DNA of 34,815 nt from an uncultured Lachnospiraceae bacterium (GTDB lineage Bacteria > Bacillota > Clostridia > Lachnospirales > Lachnospiraceae): positions 1 through 34,815 of the forward strand of contig CAMJAP010000022.1 in assembly GCA_946403625.1 (NCBI GenBank). Reading direction: 5' to 3'. Both the position numbers and the translations under genes were made by a program. A model generated the notes under the pieces. That model was not told the DNA's origin. It saw nothing but the letters and a program-made list of their open reading frames with translations, and made no database searches. Positions 16,797-25,293 of this stretch are shown here, piece after piece; the stretch's first letter is position 1; every line of letters starts with the position of its first letter.

Positions 16797-18617
16797 TTAT
16801 TCGCCTTCTTTGTTATTCTTCTTTTTGGACAGAACGACTGCTGCACCGCCTGCAGCTGCTACTGCTGCGATCAGTGCTACGATTGCGCCGGTATTGCTGC
16901 CGCCTTCGGTTGCCGGAGCTGCGGTATCGTTGCCTGCTGCCGGAGCTGCTACATCGGCTGCCGGAGCTTCTGCTGCTGCTGCAGTATCGTCTGCTGCCTT
17001 GTCATAAGCAAAACCGCTTACGGTAAAGGTGATCTCCAGATCCGTTACCGGAGTCTGATAGAACGGGAGCTCTGCGATGCCGTTGTCGGTATCCCAGATA
17101 TTCTGCAGCATAACACGCAGACAGGTGGTTTCATCATCGATAAAAGTGTTGCTGATACTTACATTATTTCCGTTTACCTTCAACTGTACATCCGAGAAGG
17201 TGATCTCGGTGGTGTTCGGGATATCGGTGGAGAAGAAGATCAGGTTCATATGATCCTGGCTCCAGTCATCGGTCTGGAAATCCAAACCGTGTGCAGCTAC
17301 GGTGTAGGTACCGTTACCTGCGATCTCCACATCATCAAAGGTACCCGGGATCACCAGCTCGGTGCTGCCTTCCCAACCGGTTACCTGATTGAACTCCGGA
17401 GTGTCATGACCGTATCCGTCATCACCGTCCCAAGCGTTACGGAAGGAATAGGTCGGAGACTGGAAACCGATGTATGCGTGATATACGCCGTTCAGATCGA
17501 TCTCTGCTGCTGCAGCTGCTTCCTCACCTTCTGCTGCTACAAAGGTACCGAAATCGGAAACCGTAAAGGTTACTTCGATGCTCTCTACGCCTGCCAGCTT
17601 GTCTTCCGGAATGATGCATGCGGAAGTGTCTGCCAGATCGGATGCGCTACGTACGTCGCTTGCGCTCGGTGTACCGTCATCGTTGGTCGGGTTGTTGTAG
17701 ATGTTCCACAGGTTGACACGGGTAATGATGCCTGCGCCGTCTGCAGAGCAGGTGTAACTGTCTGCTGCCAGCTCTACTGCTTCGCCGTTGATCTTGATCT
17801 CATCAACGGTTACGATGGAGCCGTTGCCCAGCAGGTGCTCACCATCGGTGATCTCCAGTGCGTTGAAATCGCCGAGGTCGATCGCCTCAGCCATGGTCTT
17901 GGATACGGTATAAGTACCGTCACCATCAACGGTCACCTTGGTGTCCTCGCTCTTGTACTCGGACCAGTCCGGCTTGTTGATGTTCAGATATGCTTCACCG
18001 GCATCTTCTGCCAGTACGTACTCTTCGTCATCCGCTGCGGTCTCTACAAATACGCCGTAATCGGAAACGGTAAAGGTTACTTCTACAGACTGTACGCCGG
18101 TCTGCAGATCGGTGCTCCAAAGCATTGCAGTGGTATCTGCCGGATCGGACAGGGAACGGAAATCATCGCCGACCTTGCCGTCTGCATCTACCGGAGTATT
18201 CCACTCGTTGTACAGGTTCACACGGGTATCCACGCCTGCACCGTCTACGGAACAGGTATAAGAATCACCCTGCAGTTCGATCACTTCGCCGTTGATCTTG
18301 ATCTCGTCAACGGTCAGGATGCAGCCGTTACCCAGAACGGATTCGCCGTTCTTCACCTGCAGTGCGTTGAACTGTACCAGGTCCTGCGGCTCGGCAGCTT
18401 CCATGGATACGGTATACTGACCGTCTCCGGTGATCAGTGCATTGGTGTACTCCGCCTCATAGTCGGACCAATCCACATTGTTGATGGAGAGATACGCAGT
18501 ACCATCCTCCAGCGCGTCCACATCTACTGCAGCGAATGCACTCATAGGAGCCGTATTTCCGAAGATCAGAGCGGCTGAAAGGAGTGCCGATGCAGTCTGT
18601 TTCCACATCTTTCTCAT
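16797..18617 (-). CDS. Secreted, membrane-anchored surface protein with three beta-rich repeats
   Basis: This 606-residue protein has a signal peptide (cut near AFA, residue 29), two close repeats of about 155 residues (39-191 and 207-361) and a third divergent copy (376-537). Each repeat has a GxGxYTV strand, a VDEIKINGE-like strand, a RVNLxN segment and a TFTVSDxGxF end strand. An Ala/Pro-rich linker (541-572) leads to a membrane helix (577-597) and a KKKNNKEGE tail. No clear LPxTG precedes the helix. The repeats look like carbohydrate-binding jelly-roll units; this is inference, supported by its place as first gene before sugar permeases and right after the sensor kinase. The start is behind AAGGAGG. 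Confidence 0.85.
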   Translation of the reverse strand: MRKMWKQTASALLSAALIFGNTAPMSAFAAVDVDALEDGTAYLSINNVDWSDYEAEYTNALITGDGQYTVSMEAAEPQDLVQFNALQVKNGESVLGNGCILTVDEIKINGEVIELQGDSYTCSVDGAGVDTRVNLYNEWNTPVDADGKVGDDFRSLSDPADTTAMLWSTDLQTGVQSVEVTFTVSDYGVFVETAADDEEYVLAEDAGEAYLNINKPDWSEYKSEDTKVTVDGDGTYTVSKTMAEAIDLGDFNALEITDGEHLLGNGSIVTVDEIKINGEAVELAADSYTCSADGAGIITRVNLWNIYNNPTNDDGTPSASDVRSASDLADTSACIIPEDKLAGVESIEVTFTVSDFGTFVAAEGEEAAAAAEIDLNGVYHAYIGFQSPTYSFRNAWDGDDGYGHDTPEFNQVTGWEGSTELVIPGTFDDVEIAGNGTYTVAAHGLDFQTDDWSQDHMNLIFFSTDIPNTTEITFSDVQLKVNGNNVSISNTFIDDETTCLRVMLQNIWDTDNGIAELPFYQTPVTDLEITFTVSGFAYDKAADDTAAAAEAPAADVAAPAAGNDTAAPATEGGSNTGAIVALIAAVAAAGGAAVVLSKKKNNKEGE

Positions 18618-18671
18618 ATTCTACCTCCTTAATGGTTAGCACGGAGAAACCTCTTCCCCGTTTTACCGCTC

Positions 18672-18677
18672 ATTATA
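18672..18677 (-). promoter_or_regulatory. -10 box (TATAAT) before the surface-protein gene
   Basis: A perfect TATAAT on the minus strand lies about 55 bases before the start codon at 18617. A -35 box is weak at the right distance, which fits an activator-dependent promoter such as one driven by YesN. No matching operator motif could be defined from one site. Confidence 0.45.
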
Positions 18678-18725
18678 CAAGCGTCCGCTCCGGAATAATA
18701 CCTCAGAAATTTAAGTCAATTTGCC

Positions 18726-20519
18726 CTAACTTTTATACCCTTTTTTTTCGTCATCCAAAAGCGGCATACGGATCTCCACCCGGGTGCCCTTTCCCTTGGC
18801 ACTTCGGAACTGTACGCCGTACTCTTCGCCGAAACGTAAACGTATACGCTGGTTCACATTGGCAATGCCGATGTGGGTCCGGTCCAGATTTTTGTAATCG
18901 TTCATACTGTTCATCAGGCTTACGACCTCGTCGGTCTCCATCCCCTTTCCGTTATCTTCCACATAGAACAGCAGCTGGTCCGTGATCCCGATACCGATGC
19001 GGATATCGCCGCCCTCTTCCATCTCCTCCATCGCGTGCACATAGGCATTCTCGACAAAAGGCTGTAAAACAAAGGGCAGCACCAGATAATGATCCGCCAC
19101 CTCTTTGCGTTCCGTAAGCTCCCCATCCTCGATCGTCGCGTGGATACGGTCTCCGAAACGATAGTCCTGGATCTTGATGTAGCAGCGCACCATCTCCAAT
19201 TCCCACGAGAGCGGACGCAGATTGCCTCCCGCTTCCAGGGAACCGCGCAACAGTTTGGTCAGCGTCACCGCAATATCCGCGATCTCGTTTTCGTGATCGA
19301 TCAGCGCCAGCATACGGATGGTCTCCAGCGTGTTGTAGAGGAAATGCGGATTGATCTGCGCCGAGAGCATCTTAAATTCCACATCGCGCTGTCTGGAATA
19401 GAGCTGCTCACGCTCCAGGCGTTCCTTCGATGCCGTCAGTGTCAGCTGCTGCATCTTGGTCACCATCTCCTGCAGATCGTTGTACAGATCCCAGATCTCG
19501 TCCTTGGTATCACCAATACCGGTCCAGGTCACATCGCCGCCGGTCGTCACCTCTTCCATCGCACCGGTCAGCGCTTTCATTCGCTTGTCAAACCAGTCGG
19601 TCAGCAGCCAGACGGATAATCCCATGACCGCTGCACCGAACAGCATGGGCACCAGCGCCTGCAACGCACTGCGGTTGGCCGTGGAAACGATCTCGCCGAA
19701 GGGCCGCAGCGTCACGATGGTATATTCGTCAAAGGAGTAACGCGGCCGCACCGATTCCGAAACGATACTGCATCGCTGCCCGCGGAACATCAGATATTCC
19801 TCTTCCGGATTCTGCAGTGCCTCCGCGATCTGCTTTACCTCTTCGCGGCTCAGGGTATCTTTGCCGTTGATCACCGTCTCGTTGTTATAGAGCAGACAGC
19901 CGAATCCGTTTTCCGCGTCCGCTGCCACATCCCCGGTCTTTAAGCTGATGCTGATCACACCGATATTCCTGTCGGCGGTATCGCGCAGCACTTTGGACAT
20001 ACGCAGACTGCGCAGCCGGCTGGGGATCGCCGTTGTGTAGGACCAGTCGCAAAGCCCCACGTGACTGTAGGTGCCGATGTACCATTCTTTCTGGCGGATG
20101 GTATCGGTGAGCAACTTGTAATACCAGTTATCCACCCGGCGCGATTCTTCAAAATACACGCTGATATTGCTGATCGCCGGATATTCCTTTTCCACTTCCG
20201 TCAAAAGCAGATCAAAATCACGGTAGCCCGCCGATACCTCACGGTATACGACCTCTTCCGTATTCTCATCAAAATACAGCTCGTTGGATAATGCCCAGGC
20301 CTGCTCCATGGCAGCATTCAGTTCCTCGGCCTCTTTGTGGATGCGGGCCGTGCGCGTCGTTCGTTCTCTGCTGATGGTCGCCAAGCTGAAGGAGCGAAAC
20401 ATATAGAAATAGACAAACAGAAGCGGAAGCATTCCGCCTACGATATAAACCAGGATCATTCTCTGCCGCAGTTTCATCTGCCGCAGACGATCTCTTATTT
20501 TTCGGAACAGTTTTCCCAT
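18726..20519 (-). CDS. yesM: YesM-like sensor histidine kinase
   Basis: This 597-residue kinase has one helix near residues 20-42, an extracellular sensor region (about 43-285), a second helix (288-307) and a HAMP linker. The His-kinase box is SAQINPHFLYNTLE, with phosphorylated H392, followed by an HATPase domain: N-box FVENAYVHAM (N491), G1 EDNGKGM (521-527) and a GKGTRVEI G2 box. YesM kinases sense extracellular sugar status, often with help from the ABC transporter, and phosphorylate YesN. The gene directly precedes the surface-protein gene but has its own transcription unit, because a 108-base gap with a -10 box separates them. The ribosome site is weak (AAGAAG), so the start is less certain than the domain call. 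Confidence 0.92.
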   Translation of the reverse strand: MGKLFRKIRDRLRQMKLRQRMILVYIVGGMLPLLFVYFYMFRSFSLATISRERTTRTARIHKEAEELNAAMEQAWALSNELYFDENTEEVVYREVSAGYRDFDLLLTEVEKEYPAISNISVYFEESRRVDNWYYKLLTDTIRQKEWYIGTYSHVGLCDWSYTTAIPSRLRSLRMSKVLRDTADRNIGVISISLKTGDVAADAENGFGCLLYNNETVINGKDTLSREEVKQIAEALQNPEEEYLMFRGQRCSIVSESVRPRYSFDEYTIVTLRPFGEIVSTANRSALQALVPMLFGAAVMGLSVWLLTDWFDKRMKALTGAMEEVTTGGDVTWTGIGDTKDEIWDLYNDLQEMVTKMQQLTLTASKERLEREQLYSRQRDVEFKMLSAQINPHFLYNTLETIRMLALIDHENEIADIAVTLTKLLRGSLEAGGNLRPLSWELEMVRCYIKIQDYRFGDRIHATIEDGELTERKEVADHYLVLPFVLQPFVENAYVHAMEEMEEGGDIRIGIGITDQLLFYVEDNGKGMETDEVVSLMNSMNDYKNLDRTHIGIANVNQRIRLRFGEEYGVQFRSAKGKGTRVEIRMPLLDDEKKGYKS

Positions 20520-20571
20520 ATCCCTTGTATCTTCTTAACGGATTTATTTACAGATTTTTCCCGGGCCTGTT

Positions 20572-21675
20572 TCAGATCTCCAGCCGGTTTCTGCCGTTCT
20601 CTTTTGCTTTGTACAGATTTTTATCGGCCCGGCTGATCGCCTCCGTATAGTTCGGAACATCTCCGCAGCATACCATACCGCCGCTGAAGGAGGTAACCAG
20701 TTCGTCGTGGCCTTCCCATTTGGTGCCGGAAAAACGCTGCCGGATCCGTTCCACCCGCTCGATCGCCTGCGCTTTCGTTTCGGCCTTGACGACGATCAGG
20801 AATTCCTCGCCGCCGTATCTGGCCGCCAGTTCTCCCGCATCCGAGCGCACCTCTTCATTCAATATCCCCGCCAGCGTACGTAACACCACATCGCCGAATA
20901 CATGCCCGTAGGTATCGTTGACATTTTTGAAATGATCGATATCGGTCATGCACAGATAATACTGCGCATCCCCGGCCGGCATCTTCTCCAGGAACAAAAA
21001 CAGCTCACGACGGTTGTAGAGCCCCGTCAGCGCGTCCCGCTTGGACAGATCGTCCAGTTTGAGCAGCAATTCCTCTCTGCTCGCACGCTCTTTCTGATAG
21101 GCATCCATGATCAGCGCCGTTGTGATGATGATAAACAGGCTGATCAAAAGAAGCGAGCTGACCACATCCATGTAGCGCGATTTTTCCGACAGGGTCGGCA
21201 TAAAACTCAGCTGGCTCGCCACAAAGCCGTCCGGATTTTGCACCACATAATACGCCAGTCCGATGCAGACAATATCCATAGTAAAGGAGATCAGCAAACA
21301 GATGATCCGCTGTCGGCCCTTCAGAACCGGGACCAGCGTAAAGATGCCCGCCAGCATATAAAGCGGCATTCCGGAATTGATCCCGCCGCAGCAAAAGAAC
21401 GTGATCGGGATCACCACACAGTTAAAGGCGTAGCAAAGCATCACCCTCGCTGCTTCCATGCGCTTGCGGATATAGGCTTCGTAAACAACGATCAACAGCA
21501 TCAACGCGCCGATCGCCGTCCCGATATTGGCAATATATCCGATATCTTCTATAAAGGTTACGATCTCGGATACCGTTACAATCGTCAGCCCCACCAAAAC
21601 AACCACTGCAAAGAAACGGTCTTCCAGTGTCTTTTGTTCCTTAATCGCCTGTGTCAGTCTTGTCCTTTTATTCAT
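20572..21675 (-). CDS. Membrane-bound diguanylate cyclase (GGDEF family)
   Basis: The 367-residue protein starts at the ATG at 21675, five codons inside the longest frame, because GGTGA lies just before it. About six membrane helices fill the first 190 residues. A coiled linker leads to a GGDEF domain with DALTGLYNRR, the TDIDHFKNVND metal/GTP site and RYGGEEF as the active loop. The enzyme makes cyclic di-GMP from two GTP. The RxxD inhibitory site five residues before GGEEF is absent, so product inhibition through that site is unlikely. It lies upstream of yesM with a 52-base gap, and could be cotranscribed with it. The receiver protein at 4280-5584 may be a reader of its product. Confidence 0.9.
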   Translation of the reverse strand: MNKRTRLTQAIKEQKTLEDRFFAVVVLVGLTIVTVSEIVTFIEDIGYIANIGTAIGALMLLIVVYEAYIRKRMEAARVMLCYAFNCVVIPITFFCCGGINSGMPLYMLAGIFTLVPVLKGRQRIICLLISFTMDIVCIGLAYYVVQNPDGFVASQLSFMPTLSEKSRYMDVVSSLLLISLFIIITTALIMDAYQKERASREELLLKLDDLSKRDALTGLYNRRELFLFLEKMPAGDAQYYLCMTDIDHFKNVNDTYGHVFGDVVLRTLAGILNEEVRSDAGELAARYGGEEFLIVVKAETKAQAIERVERIRQRFSGTKWEGHDELVTSFSGGMVCCGDVPNYTEAISRADKNLYKAKENGRNRLEI

Positions 21676-21732
21676 TATCTTCACCGGCAAAAGCGTGCTA
21701 AATAACCTACATATAATATTGATTATATCATA

Positions 21733-21791
21733 AAAATCGGTATAGCAAACGGCAAATCAACAAACTTTGCACATTTTACCATACCGATTTT
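21733..21791 (-). terminator. Long inverted repeat between the Cys-rich gene and the diguanylate cyclase
   Basis: AAAATCGGTAT (21733-21743) and ATACCGATTTT (21781-21791) form a perfect 11-bp stem around 37 bases, which can fold a second GCAAA/TTTGC hairpin. On the minus strand the stem ends in TTTTT and is followed within a few bases by TATAAT of the cyclase promoter. It may be a terminator, an operator, or both. Confidence 0.5.
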
Positions 21792-21833
21792 CGGAAAGGA
21801 TCGCTTTATTTCCCGTCCGCCACAGTACTTCCC

Positions 21834-22010
21834 CTATTGTTCCTGCGGCTGTCCGGCCTCTTTTTCTTCCTTCGCCTTCGGTGTCCTGCACCAGTGTTCA
21901 CAGGCTTTGAACAGAAGGAAACTGCCGTACTTTTTGGATTCCCCGCACAGGCAGGTTCCTTCATAATAATAGCAATCCTTACATTTTTTGACTTCCTCAC
22001 CTTTTGCCAT
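21834..22010 (-). CDS. Small Cys-rich protein, probably metal-binding
   Basis: The 58-residue product starts at the ATG at 22010 (GGGGG nine bases upstream; an in-frame TTG at 22019 is less likely). It contains CKDCYYYEGTCLCG and ACEHWC, six or seven cysteines in a C-x2-C...C-x-C...C-x3-C layout, and a Lys/Glu/Gln-rich tail. This resembles small zinc- or iron–sulfur-binding proteins of Clostridia. I do not recognise a named family. It has its own promoter and a strong inverted repeat after the stop. Confidence 0.7.
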   Translation of the reverse strand: MAKGEEVKKCKDCYYYEGTCLCGESKKYGSFLLFKACEHWCRTPKAKEEKEAGQPQEQ

Positions 22011-22069
22011 ACGCAACAACCCCCATTGTTCAATGTAGTCAAGTCAAAATATGCAACTTCGATGCTATT

Positions 22070-22098
22070 ATTTTATACCTTATCTAGTGCATGTTCAA
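22070..22098 (-). promoter_or_regulatory. Promoter of the small Cys-rich gene
   Basis: On the minus strand TTGAAC (22098-22093), a 17-base spacer and TAAAAT (22075-22070) lie about 60 bases before the ATG at 22010. Confidence 0.5.
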
Positions 22099-22129
22099 TA
22101 GCAAATCCCCTATATTAACGGATTCTTCA

Positions 22130-24238
22130 TTACTCCACCGTGATCTCGGAGCCGCTTCCGTCATCCGTTCCTTCGATCACTACTCTCACGCTGTTGTTGC
22201 CCGTGATCGTCACAAAAACACGTCCCGTCGCTCCGTTCGAACGCAGCTGATCGCTCAGTTCGCTCAGATCATTAAGTCCCAGGATCTCCGCTGCCGCATC
22301 CAGTATCACATTATCACCGATCGGGCAGGATGTGATATCCGTTGCCGTCTTCAACGCATTTTCGGAGTCAATGTACTCTTTCCGGTTCACCACTTCCGGA
22401 TCAAACATCGCGGTCAGAACGGCCGTATGAACGCTGTCTGCCACCATGGTATCCGAAGCGACCTTGCTGCTGTTGATGTAGCCCATGGTGCCGCCCACGG
22501 ATCCCGTATCTCCGTCAAATCCGCTCGGTCCGTTCATCAGCGCATCGATCAAGCCCAGATCTTCCATCTTCTCCTGCAGACCTTCCACATCGCAGTCATC
22601 GATATATTCCTGAATATCTGCATTATCCGCCACATCTACGGTGTCGGAGTCCTTCGGGATCTTGATGGTGCCGCCGTCCCCAAACTTGCCGCTCATCGTA
22701 ATGGCTGCAAACATCTCGTCTCCGTCCTCTAAGCGCAGCTCGAACTTGTTGCTCTTGTCCGTCATATCCACGCTGAATCGCAGTGACTGATCCTTCAGTT
22801 CCTTGATTCCGATGGCATTCAGAGTGTCCTTGAACTGCTTCAGGTCAAATACCAGATCTCCGGCGATATGTCCCTGCTTGAGCCCGGCCACATCTGCATT
22901 TTCGATGCGGAACTCCACTTCGTTATCGTCGCTTGCCACTTCAAACTCCGCATTCAGTTTGCCGAGTGCCAGTGTACCTTTTCCGCTTAAGTTTACTTCT
23001 ACCGGTTCCCAGCCAAAGGTACTCTCATACTTTCCTTCGATCGCGATATTGTTTCCTTTGGTCACATACGCATAGTATACTCTTCCCGTTTCGATGTTCT
23101 CGTCGTTCTCACCGTTCACTACCGAAAAGTCCATACCCTGCACCTTGCCCGTACCGGAAACATACACATCGACCTTGTATTCCCAGCCGTCGAAGTTAAT
23201 GTCTTCTACCGCCTCGTCGATATTTGCCAGGCTTTCCTGAAACTCTTCCCATTCGGCTTCCGGATCCGTATCGTTGCCGGTAAATGCAAGCATTTCCCCA
23301 AAGGAGGACAGATACATCTCCTTCAGCACATCATCCCCGGCCGCTTCTTCTGCCCAGGCCCTGATCATATTGCCCGCCTGCTCCTCATCGAGCTGAATGG
23401 TCAGAACCGTGAATTTCTGTGAGATCCCGTCGATGGTCACTTTTTCACTGCTTTCCTCCACATCGTCAATCTGATCGATCAAGAGCCCCAGATACCGTTC
23501 CTGCACATCCTGTACGACTTTCGGCTCCGGATAGGCATCCGCCATCACATCGATCATATTGAACATTTCATCCAGCCGATCAAGCTGTTGACTGTCAAAC
23601 TTTTCTTCCAGCGACAGGCTGGCGTATTTTTTGTTGAGTTCCGGAACCACCGCATAAAGCATATAGTCATCCCGGTCAAAGATCATTTCGGCGGATACGA
23701 TGCTCTCTTTTCCGGCACTCAGTTTTGCCTCCAGAGATGCCTGGTTGTCCTTGACCCGCTGCGTATAGTTCAGGCGGATATCGCTGATCCCGTCCAGATC
23801 ATCGGTCTCAAATCCTTTTTCCAATACATCTATGGCACCATCGCCCAGCTGCAGCGCCAGTTCTCCGGTGTAAGAGCAGTCGTTTCTGGACTGTATCTTC
23901 TGATATACATACGAATCATAGATCCCGGCTCCCACCTCTGCCGACTCCGTAACATTCTGCTTCAGCACATACTGGCAGTACTGCTTCGGTGAATTCGTCA
24001 GTTTCTTGATCGTATTATTCACATACGGCGCGAAGGTGATCGCTCCCGCAGTCACTACACCTGCTGCCGCAACGACGGGTACGATGATCTTCCATTTCCC
24101 GCCCTTTTTCTTCGGCGGCATCGCATTTCCGGCGCCGTTTGGTACGCCTGCTGCCGCATTCACGATCACACTCTGTCCGCAAACTTCGCAGGTCCCGTTG
24201 TAACCGTTCACTTCTTTTCCGCAATGTGCACAAATCAT
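22130..24238 (-). CDS. Large zinc-ribbon membrane protein with a long extracytoplasmic domain, function unknown
   Basis: This 702-residue protein opens with a Cys4 zinc ribbon (C3, C6, C17, C20), a Gly/Pro/Lys-rich linker, and one membrane helix (about 48-70). More than 600 residues follow that should lie outside the cell. They are acidic, rich in beta-type sequence and Asp/Glu, and have no motif I recognise. A cytosolic N-terminal zinc ribbon plus a single helix and a large outer domain is a common design in Lachnospiraceae and Clostridia, without known function. The start is behind AAGGAGATGG. The gene is monocistronic as far as can be seen. Confidence 0.85.
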   Translation of the reverse strand: MICAHCGKEVNGYNGTCEVCGQSVIVNAAAGVPNGAGNAMPPKKKGGKWKIIVPVVAAAGVVTAGAITFAPYVNNTIKKLTNSPKQYCQYVLKQNVTESAEVGAGIYDSYVYQKIQSRNDCSYTGELALQLGDGAIDVLEKGFETDDLDGISDIRLNYTQRVKDNQASLEAKLSAGKESIVSAEMIFDRDDYMLYAVVPELNKKYASLSLEEKFDSQQLDRLDEMFNMIDVMADAYPEPKVVQDVQERYLGLLIDQIDDVEESSEKVTIDGISQKFTVLTIQLDEEQAGNMIRAWAEEAAGDDVLKEMYLSSFGEMLAFTGNDTDPEAEWEEFQESLANIDEAVEDINFDGWEYKVDVYVSGTGKVQGMDFSVVNGENDENIETGRVYYAYVTKGNNIAIEGKYESTFGWEPVEVNLSGKGTLALGKLNAEFEVASDDNEVEFRIENADVAGLKQGHIAGDLVFDLKQFKDTLNAIGIKELKDQSLRFSVDMTDKSNKFELRLEDGDEMFAAITMSGKFGDGGTIKIPKDSDTVDVADNADIQEYIDDCDVEGLQEKMEDLGLIDALMNGPSGFDGDTGSVGGTMGYINSSKVASDTMVADSVHTAVLTAMFDPEVVNRKEYIDSENALKTATDITSCPIGDNVILDAAAEILGLNDLSELSDQLRSNGATGRVFVTITGNNSVRVVIEGTDDGSGSEITVE

Positions 24239-24280
24239 GTTTCCATCTCCTTTTCCGTTCTTCCCCCTGTATCACGGGTT

Positions 24281-24326
24281 ATACCATAGTTACGAATGTT
24301 CCCCCAAACATTTATGGTATTTTTTT
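24281..24326 (+). terminator. Terminator-like hairpin facing the plus strand, overlapping a minus-strand promoter
   Basis: ATACCATA (24281-24288) pairs with TATGGTAT (24313-24320), and AATGTT (24295-24300) pairs with AACATT (24307-24312), leaving a six-base bulge. A T7 run follows on the plus strand. On the minus strand the same bases hold TTGGGG, 18 bases and TATAAC, a possible promoter for the gene starting at 24238. Confidence 0.5.
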
Positions 24327-24348
24327 ACATTCTTCCTCATTCCTTCCG

Positions 24349-25221
24349 TTACAGTTCCAGTCTCTTGCCGCAGCTTTTGCAGAAGGTTCCGTGTCCGCTC
24401 TTTTCGAATCGTGTGCCGCAATAAGGGCATTCATTCGCCCCGCTGATAAACGAGTATACCCACGCTACCACCAGCATAACCACGCCGAGGATCGTCGGGA
24501 TCATGGTAGACTCGGCGAGTGCCATCCCGCTGAGCAAAATTATAATTCCCCACACATACAAAATATACATGATCTCTCGTTTGCGTTGCAGTTCCGCTAT
24601 GACCTGCGCCTCTTCCTCGTGGTTCTGTTTCTCCTTCTTCGCATCCCGAATGATATCCGCATCCGGCAAAAAATCGCCCACTTCTCCGAGCATCTCTCCC
24701 AGGCTGTGGTAACGCCCCGAATAAATGACCGGATCCAGCACCGTCAGGTCCACATCGAATTGGTCTTCGCCGCCCAGATTGATATCCTTCTGTATATTAC
24801 GGATATCACAGAAAAAGGTGGTCGAGACTCCGTTATTGACGGTCTTATCCACTTCACACTCGTATACCCAGGGGCTGGCGTCCAGGGTCGGAACATCTAT
24901 GTTCTTTCCCCTGCCTACACCGTAATAGATATCATCTTTCGGTCCGTCTTCACCGTGTTTGGATCCGAGATAATCCATCAGTGTGAGCATATCCCGGCTC
25001 ACCAGATTGACGCTGAGCCGCCCGTCACGCATCATATTTTCCTTGGTTCGCGATGTCCCGGTCATGCTGATCACCAGCATGTATTTTCCTTCTTCTTTCT
25101 CCGTTCCGCTGACCCAGCTGGCCGGCGCAAAATTATACGTTTTGTCCTTGTTGTTGGTCCCGATGATAAACGCCGGCTGAACACACACCGGATAGATCGG
25201 TTCCACATTATTCCTGATCAT
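24349..25221 (-). CDS. Flavin-reductase-like domain fused to two membrane helices and a zinc ribbon
   Basis: Residues 1 to about 185 match the flavoredoxin/flavin-reductase-like FMN-binding fold: YPVCVQPAFIIGTNNKDKTYNFAPASWVSG, then SRTKENMMRDGRLSVNLV and MDYLGSKHGEDGPKDD. Residues about 217-236 and 240-260 are two membrane helices. The end is a Cys4 zinc ribbon (C265, C268, C281, C284). The fold normally occurs as a soluble protein of about 190 residues that reduces or carries FMN. Here both the flavin domain and the ribbon should face the cytosol, held by the helical hairpin. The gene stands between two other unknown membrane proteins. The domain call is fairly sure; the activity is not. 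Confidence 0.8.
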   Translation of the reverse strand: MIRNNVEPIYPVCVQPAFIIGTNNKDKTYNFAPASWVSGTEKEEGKYMLVISMTGTSRTKENMMRDGRLSVNLVSRDMLTLMDYLGSKHGEDGPKDDIYYGVGRGKNIDVPTLDASPWVYECEVDKTVNNGVSTTFFCDIRNIQKDINLGGEDQFDVDLTVLDPVIYSGRYHSLGEMLGEVGDFLPDADIIRDAKKEKQNHEEEAQVIAELQRKREIMYILYVWGIIILLSGMALAESTMIPTILGVVMLVVAWVYSFISGANECPYCGTRFEKSGHGTFCKSCGKRLEL

Positions 25222-25293
25222 ATTCCCCTCACATTCTGTCTTACATACGCCGTATTTAACAGGTTCACATCTTCTTTATCGTCTGCGGCAATT

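Noticed and set aside
14481-18578. A 1365-codon open frame on the plus strand
   Set aside because: It is exactly in register with the codons of three minus-strand genes that have clear domains and ribosome sites. Its product is rich in His, Gln, Arg and Cys with no domain, as expected for an antisense shadow.
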